From: Micromonospora parastrephiae
GTDB lineage: Bacteria; Actinomycetota; Actinomycetes; Mycobacteriales; Micromonosporaceae
NCBI RefSeq assembly: GCF_016802865.1
Contig: NZ_JAEVHM010000019.1
Location: 1 to 55,236 of the forward strand
Direction: 5' to 3'
Length of the DNA stretch: 55,236 bases
The notes below the pieces were generated by a model that searched no databases, was not told where the DNA came from, and worked only from the letters and a program-made list of their open reading frames with translations. Of the stretch, positions 51,178 to 55,236 are shown piece after piece; position 1 is the stretch's first letter; each line of letters begins with the position of its first letter. The translations under genes were made by a program, and so were the position numbers.

Positions 51178-52697
51178 GAGCGGGGACGCTGGTCCGCCTC
51201 GCCCTCGCCGGCACCCGCACCGACACGGCTCGGGTGGTGCTCACGGCGCTCAGCGCCCTGCTGGCGACCCTGGCCGGGCTGGCGGCGCTCACCGTGCTGG
51301 CCATCGAGAAGCCGCCCGGCGACGCCTGGGCGGAGTCGGAGCAGTACCGCAATGCGCTGCTGCGCGAGCCCGGGCTTCGCGGCGGGACGGCGTTCGCGTT
51401 GCTGATGCTGACCATCCCGGTGCTGGCGTTGGCCGGTCAGTGCGCCCGGCTCGGCGCGCCGGCCCGGGACCGCCGGCTGGCGGCGCTCCGGCTGGCCGGC
51501 GCCACCCCTGGTCAGGTCACCCGGCTGGCGGTGCTGGAGACCGGCGTGGCCGCCCTGCTCGGCACGCTCGCCGGGCTGGGCGTCTACCTGGGCGGCCGCG
51601 AGTTGCTGCACCGGCCGGACGCGCAGGGTCAGCTCGCGCTGCCCACCGACGTGTTGCCGTCGACCGGTGCGGTGGCCGCGGTGGTGCTGGGCCTGCCGGT
51701 GGTCGCGGCGCTGGCCACCGGCGTCCTGCTGCGCACGGTGACCACCAGCCCGCTCGGGGTCAGCCGCAGGGCAGGCCGGGAGCGGGGGCCGCGTCCATGG
51801 GCCGGGGTGCTGATCGCGGGGGGCCTGCTCACCGTTGCGGCGATCAGGCCCGTGCTGAGCCGCCTGAACGACGACAACGACGTGCTGCTCCGGCTGGTGC
51901 CGCTGCTGCTGCTGGTGGGCGGCCTCACCGCGATGATCGGGGTGGTGATCGGCACCGGCTGGATCTCGTACACCTGTGGCCGGTTGATGCGTCGGTACGC
52001 CCGCCGTCCGCCGGCCCTGCTCGCGGCGGGACGGCTCATGGCGGACCCCTGGGCCGGCAGCCGCACGTTCGCCGCGCTGCTGGCGGCGGTGATCTTCGGT
52101 GCCGGCGCGGCTGTCCTGCGGGCCTACTTCGCCGCTCAGGACGCGCTCGACCGGGAGCAGAACCAGCTCGCCGGGGCAGCCGGGGGTTCCGACCCGTTCT
52201 ACCTGTCGACCATGGATCTGGTGGACGTCGCCGTGGCGGTGGCCGTACTGATCGCCTCGGGCGGGCTGATCGTCGCGGTCGTCGAGGGGATCGTCGCCCG
52301 CCGACGCGCGTACGCCGCGTTGGTCGCCACGGGGGTGCCGCGAGCCACGCTGAGCCGGTCCGTGGCCTGGCAGGCGCTGACCCCGGCGGTACCGGCGATC
52401 CTGCTCGCGCTCACCGTGGGGACGCTGCTCGGCAGGGGACTGTTCGGGCGGGTGGCGTCGAGCGGGTCCTCGGTCGGGGTCTGCGAGGCCTCCGCAGCGC
52501 TGTGCGACGACCCGGCAACCAGCGCGCAGTACACGCGGGTCGTGGAGACGCCGCCGGTCGAGCGCGTTCCGGACGTACCGCTGGAGCACCTGGCCTGGCT
52601 CGGCGCCGGCGCGACGGCCGCCGTGCTGGTGACGGTCGGCGTCGGTCTGCTCTTCCTCCACTCCAGCACCGCCCTGGACGAGCTGCGCGCGGCCTGA
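51174..52697 (+). CDS. FtsX-like ABC permease
   Basis: 507 residues from GTG 51174 (GTGA overlap with the ATPase). Helices occur near the N-terminus, around 80-160 (LAALRLAGATPGQVTRLAVLE, the FtsX cytoplasmic helix), in the middle, and again near 350-420 (YAALVATGVPRATLSRSV repeats that motif) and at the C-terminus: two FtsX repeats in tandem. A Cys pair (VCEASAALC) sits in the last extracellular loop. Confidence 0.85.
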   Translation: MRAGTLVRLALAGTRTDTARVVLTALSALLATLAGLAALTVLAIEKPPGDAWAESEQYRNALLREPGLRGGTAFALLMLTIPVLALAGQCARLGAPARDRRLAALRLAGATPGQVTRLAVLETGVAALLGTLAGLGVYLGGRELLHRPDAQGQLALPTDVLPSTGAVAAVVLGLPVVAALATGVLLRTVTTSPLGVSRRAGRERGPRPWAGVLIAGGLLTVAAIRPVLSRLNDDNDVLLRLVPLLLLVGGLTAMIGVVIGTGWISYTCGRLMRRYARRPPALLAAGRLMADPWAGSRTFAALLAAVIFGAGAAVLRAYFAAQDALDREQNQLAGAAGGSDPFYLSTMDLVDVAVAVAVLIASGGLIVAVVEGIVARRRAYAALVATGVPRATLSRSVAWQALTPAVPAILLALTVGTLLGRGLFGRVASSGSSVGVCEASAALCDDPATSAQYTRVVETPPVERVPDVPLEHLAWLGAGATAAVLVTVGVGLLFLHSSTALDELRAA

Positions 52698-52698
52698 G

Positions 52699-52866
52699 TC
52701 AGGTCGGGGTGTGAAAGAGGCCGGCGGACCAGGAGATCAGCAGTCCGACGGCGGCGGAACAGCAGCAGACGAGCAGGGCGGCGGCGACCACCGCGAGGAT
52801 CATCCACGCGGAGGCACGCCGGGGAGCTTCCCCGGGTGCCGGCCCGCGCTCGTCCTCGTCGGTCAT
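52699..52866 (-). CDS. Small single-pass membrane protein, 55 residues
   Basis: ATG 52866 to TGA 52699. A charged N-terminus (MTDEDERGPAPGEAPRRA) is followed by one transmembrane helix containing three adjacent Cys (AALLVCCCSAAVGLLI). Convergent with the permease gene; it lies upstream of nothing on its strand. Function unknown. Confidence 0.5.
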   Translation of the reverse strand: MTDEDERGPAPGEAPRRASAWMILAVVAAALLVCCCSAAVGLLISWSAGLFHTPT

Positions 52867-52885
52867 CGCCGCCGCCCCGTCACCG

Positions 52886-54981
52886 TCAGGCGCGGCCCAG
52901 GCGATCCAGGATCCAGGCGTTGATGAACGCCTCCTCGCGCCACGCGTCGTAGCGGCCGCTCGGCCCGCCGTGCCCGGCGCCCATCTCCGTCTTGAGCAGG
53001 TAGTCGCCCTGCGGCGCGGTCGCCCGCAGCCGCGCGATCCACTTCGCCGGATCCGAGTAGAGCACCCGCGTGTCGTTGAGGCTGGTCACCGCGAGGATCG
53101 CCGGGTAGTCCACCGGCGCCACGTTCTCGTACGGCGTGTACGACTTCATGTACGCGTACACCTCGGGGTCGTCCAGCGGGTTGCCCCACTCCTCCCACTC
53201 GGTGACGGTCAGCGGCAGTGACGGGTCGAGGATCGAGGTGAGCGCGTCCACGAACGGCACCTGCGCGACGATCCCGGCGAACGCGTCCGGCGCGAGGTTG
53301 GCCACCGCGCCCATCAGCAGACCGCCGGCCGAGGCACCCCGGGCGACCAGCCGGTCGCTGGCCGTCCAGCCGGCCTTGACCAGGTGCCGGGCGCAGGCGA
53401 CGAAGTCGGTGAAGGTGTTCTTCTTGGCCAGCATCTTGCCCTGGTCGTACCAGCGCCGGCCCAGCTCACCGCCGCCCCGGGTGTGCGCCACCGCGAAGAC
53501 CACGCCCCGGTCCAGCAGGGACAGCCGGGGCACCGAGAACCACGGGTCCATGCTGGCCTCGTAGGAGCCGTAGCCGTACAGCTCGCACGGCGCCGAGCCG
53601 TCCCGGGGAGTGCCGACCCGGCAGACCAGCGAGATCGGCACCCGGGTGCCGTCGTCGGCGAGCGCCCAGTCGCGGTGCTGCTCGTACTCGGCCGGGTCGT
53701 ACGGCCGTCCGTCCGGCCCGGGCAGCACCGGCTTCTGCTTGCGCAGCACCATCTGCCGGGTGACCAGGTCGTAGTCGTACACCGAGTCGGGGGTGACCAG
53801 CGACGAGTAGCGCAGGCGGATCTGCCCGGTGCGGTACTCCGGGTTGGCGTCCAGCCCGACGCTGTACAGCGGCTCGGGGAAGTCGATGTCGTACGCGTCG
53901 TCGCTGCCGATCGGCAGCACCCGCAGGCCGGTGAGCCCGTCGGTGCGCAGTGACACCACCAGGTGGTTCGCGAACGCGTCCACCGCCTCCAGCCGGGTGC
54001 CGGGGGTGTGCTCGATCAGCGGCACCCAGTCGCCCGGGGCGTCCGCCGAGGTGAACGCCAACGCGAAGTCCTCGGCGTCGTCGTTGTGCAGGATGAGGAA
54101 GCGGTGGCCGTGGTGCTCCACGGTGTACTCGATGCCCTGCCGGCGCGGCGCGATCACGGCTGGCGCGCCGGCCGGGTTGCCGGCCGGGATCACCAGCACC
54201 TCGCTGGTGATCTTGCTGTGGATGTCGATGAGGATGAACTTCTCGGAGCGGGCCAGCTCCACGCCGACCCAGAACCGCTCGTCGTCCTCCTGGTGGACCA
54301 CCACGTCGTCGGCGGCGGCCGAGCCGACGGTGTGCCGCCAGACCCGGTTGGGGCGCCAGGCGTCGTCGACCGTCACGTAGAACAGCACCGACGCGTCCGC
54401 CGACCAGGCGGTGCCGTAGAAGGTGTCCGGCACCTCGTCCGGCAGCAGCTCGCCGGTGGTCAGGTTCTTCACGCGCAGGGTGAACCGCTCGTCGCCGGAG
54501 AAGTCGGTGGAGTAGGCCAGCCAGCGGCCGTCGGGGCTGACGTCGAAGGCGCCCAGGGAGAAGAAGTCGTGCCCCTCGGCCAGCAGGTTGCCGTCGAGCA
54601 GCACCTCCTCGTCGTCGAGCGGGGCGCCATCCGCGCTGACCGGCGGGTCGGTCTCGCCGGCACGGACCGCGCGGCGGCAGTGCACGCCGTACTGCTGACC
54701 CTCGATGGTCCGGGTGTAGTACCAGTGCCCGCCCTTGCGGGTCGGCAGGGACAGGTCGGTCTCCCGGGTGCGCCGGCGGGTCTCCTCGAACAGGTCGGCG
54801 CGCAGCTCGGCCAGGTGCGCCGTGCGCGCCTCGGTGTACGCGTTCTCGGCGGTCAGGTAGGCGATCGTCTCCGGGTCGTCCTTGGCGGCGAGCCAGGCGT
54901 ACTCGTCGACGACGGTGTCGCCGTGGTGGGTGCGCTCGGTGGGCACCCGCTTCGCCGCGGGCGGGCAGTCTCGGTGGTCAC
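52886..54981 (-). CDS. ptrB: Oligopeptidase B (prolyl oligopeptidase family S9), N-terminal frameshift
   Basis: About 698 residues. A seven-bladed propeller domain is followed by the alpha/beta-hydrolase domain: GYGSYEASMDPWF, nucleophile Ser in GASAGGLLMG, Asp in SLNDTRV and His in GAGHGGPSGR complete the triad. It cuts after Lys/Arg in short peptides. The main frame opens only at 54946, but the expected start is GTG 54981 (TTETARP...), 7 nt behind the -10 box TAACGT. Joining them needs one extra base in the GC run at 54959-54965. If the indel is real, translation must start at GTG 54946. Confidence 0.88.
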
Positions 54982-55053
54982 GGCGGCCACGTTACCGGCC
55001 GGCCCGCTCCGCGCGCCGGACCAGCGGCATCCCGATATCCACCACCACGTCTT

Positions 55054-55069
55054 TAGAACACATGTACGA
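55054..55069. promoter_or_regulatory. SOS-box-like site
   Basis: TAGAAC-ACAT-GTACGA differs from the SOS consensus TCGAACN4GTTCGA at two defined positions and shares GTACGA with the site at 40944. It overlaps the TACGAT -10 box (55065-55070) of the FAD oxidase gene. Confidence 0.4.
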
Positions 55070-55077
55070 TGGCCGGC

Positions 55078-55236
55078 ATGGCGGCAGCAGCGAGTTCCCT
55101 CGGCCGGTCCGGAGCCCTTGAGATCACCCGGCGGTTGGCGGCGATCTGCGGTCCGCCGTTCTCCCGGCTCGGCGGGCCGGCCGACGAGGTGGCGGGGCGT
55201 CCGGCGCGCTGGGTGGCCGTGCCCGGCGGCCCGCAC
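55078..55236 (+). CDS. FAD-binding oxidoreductase (5' end only)
   Basis: 53 codons are visible before the window ends. LEITRRLAAICGPPFSRLGG and DEVAGRPARWVAVPG resemble the beginning of GlcD-like FAD-linked oxidases, just before the FAD-binding PCMH domain. ATG 55078 lies 7 nt behind TACGAT, a leaderless arrangement; ATG 55069 is in frame too. The assignment rests on a short stretch. Confidence 0.5.
   Translation, partial: MAAAASSLGRSGALEITRRLAAICGPPFSRLGGPADEVAGRPARWVAVPGGPH

Overview
The window is high-GC actinobacterial DNA. It has dense overlapping genes, frequent GTG starts, and several promoters in which a TANNNT -10 box sits 6-7 nt before the start codon, giving leaderless mRNA. The integrated element (RepSA-like remnant, Xis, tyrosine integrase at tRNA-Lys), the RsbR/S/T stress module and the dispersed hairpin repeats point to Micromonosporaceae, most likely Micromonospora. 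This assignment is inferred from gene content, not from a database search.

Layout. 0-6.3 kb: a PAP2 phosphatase cut by the window edge, a GH65 disaccharide phosphorylase, a zinc-ribbon protein, a DUF574 methyltransferase, and a self-operated MarR-GNAT regulator fused to an unknown zinc-ribbon domain. 6.4-11.3 kb: a sugar ABC importer whose two permeases are one polypeptide, with its lipoprotein and an IclR regulator. 11.3-15.1 kb: a divergent pair, an atypical arginyl-tRNA synthetase and a Rox-type rifamycin monooxygenase. Each has its own upstream small ORF and mutually exclusive or SD-masking hairpins; this is the most interesting regulatory locus here. 15.1-18.6 kb: a Csp-like Cys-rich bundle protein and a secreted GH31 with two CBMs.

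18.7-30.4 kb is a mobile region. A 40-bp perfect direct repeat of the tRNA-Lys 3' end (20305-20344 and 30331-30370) bounds a ~10-kb AICE-like element. It carries three overlapping tiny genes, a GntR regulator, a TetR regulator with a nonsense-mutated SMP-30 gene, a tRNA-Thr 3' remnant, a two-gene restriction-modification system (fused nuclease/methylase plus S subunit), a Rep remnant, Xis and Int. A decayed second integrase with its own arm-type repeat lies just outside the left end, so this tRNA locus has been used before.

30.4-43.5 kb holds ordinary chromosome genes: a frameshifted epimerase, a beta-helix lipoprotein, a ZIP transporter, an Eis-like acetyltransferase, a PadR/ABC operon, a PP2C phosphatase, an XRE-cupin/BenE pair, an SOS-box small gene, MscL and a FadR-like/MFS pair. 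43.5-49.7 kb is a partner-switching stress module: a STAS antagonist diverging from an overlapping RsbR-RsbS-RsbT-PP2C-histidine kinase-REC/PP2C operon. 49.7-55.2 kb has an AraC remnant, a PadR/FtsX-type ABC operon, oligopeptidase B and the start of an FAD oxidase. From 31 kb onward seven single-base frameshifts, six of them apparent losses of one G/C base, interrupt otherwise well-conserved genes. Consensus errors in the assembly are a serious alternative to real gene decay there.
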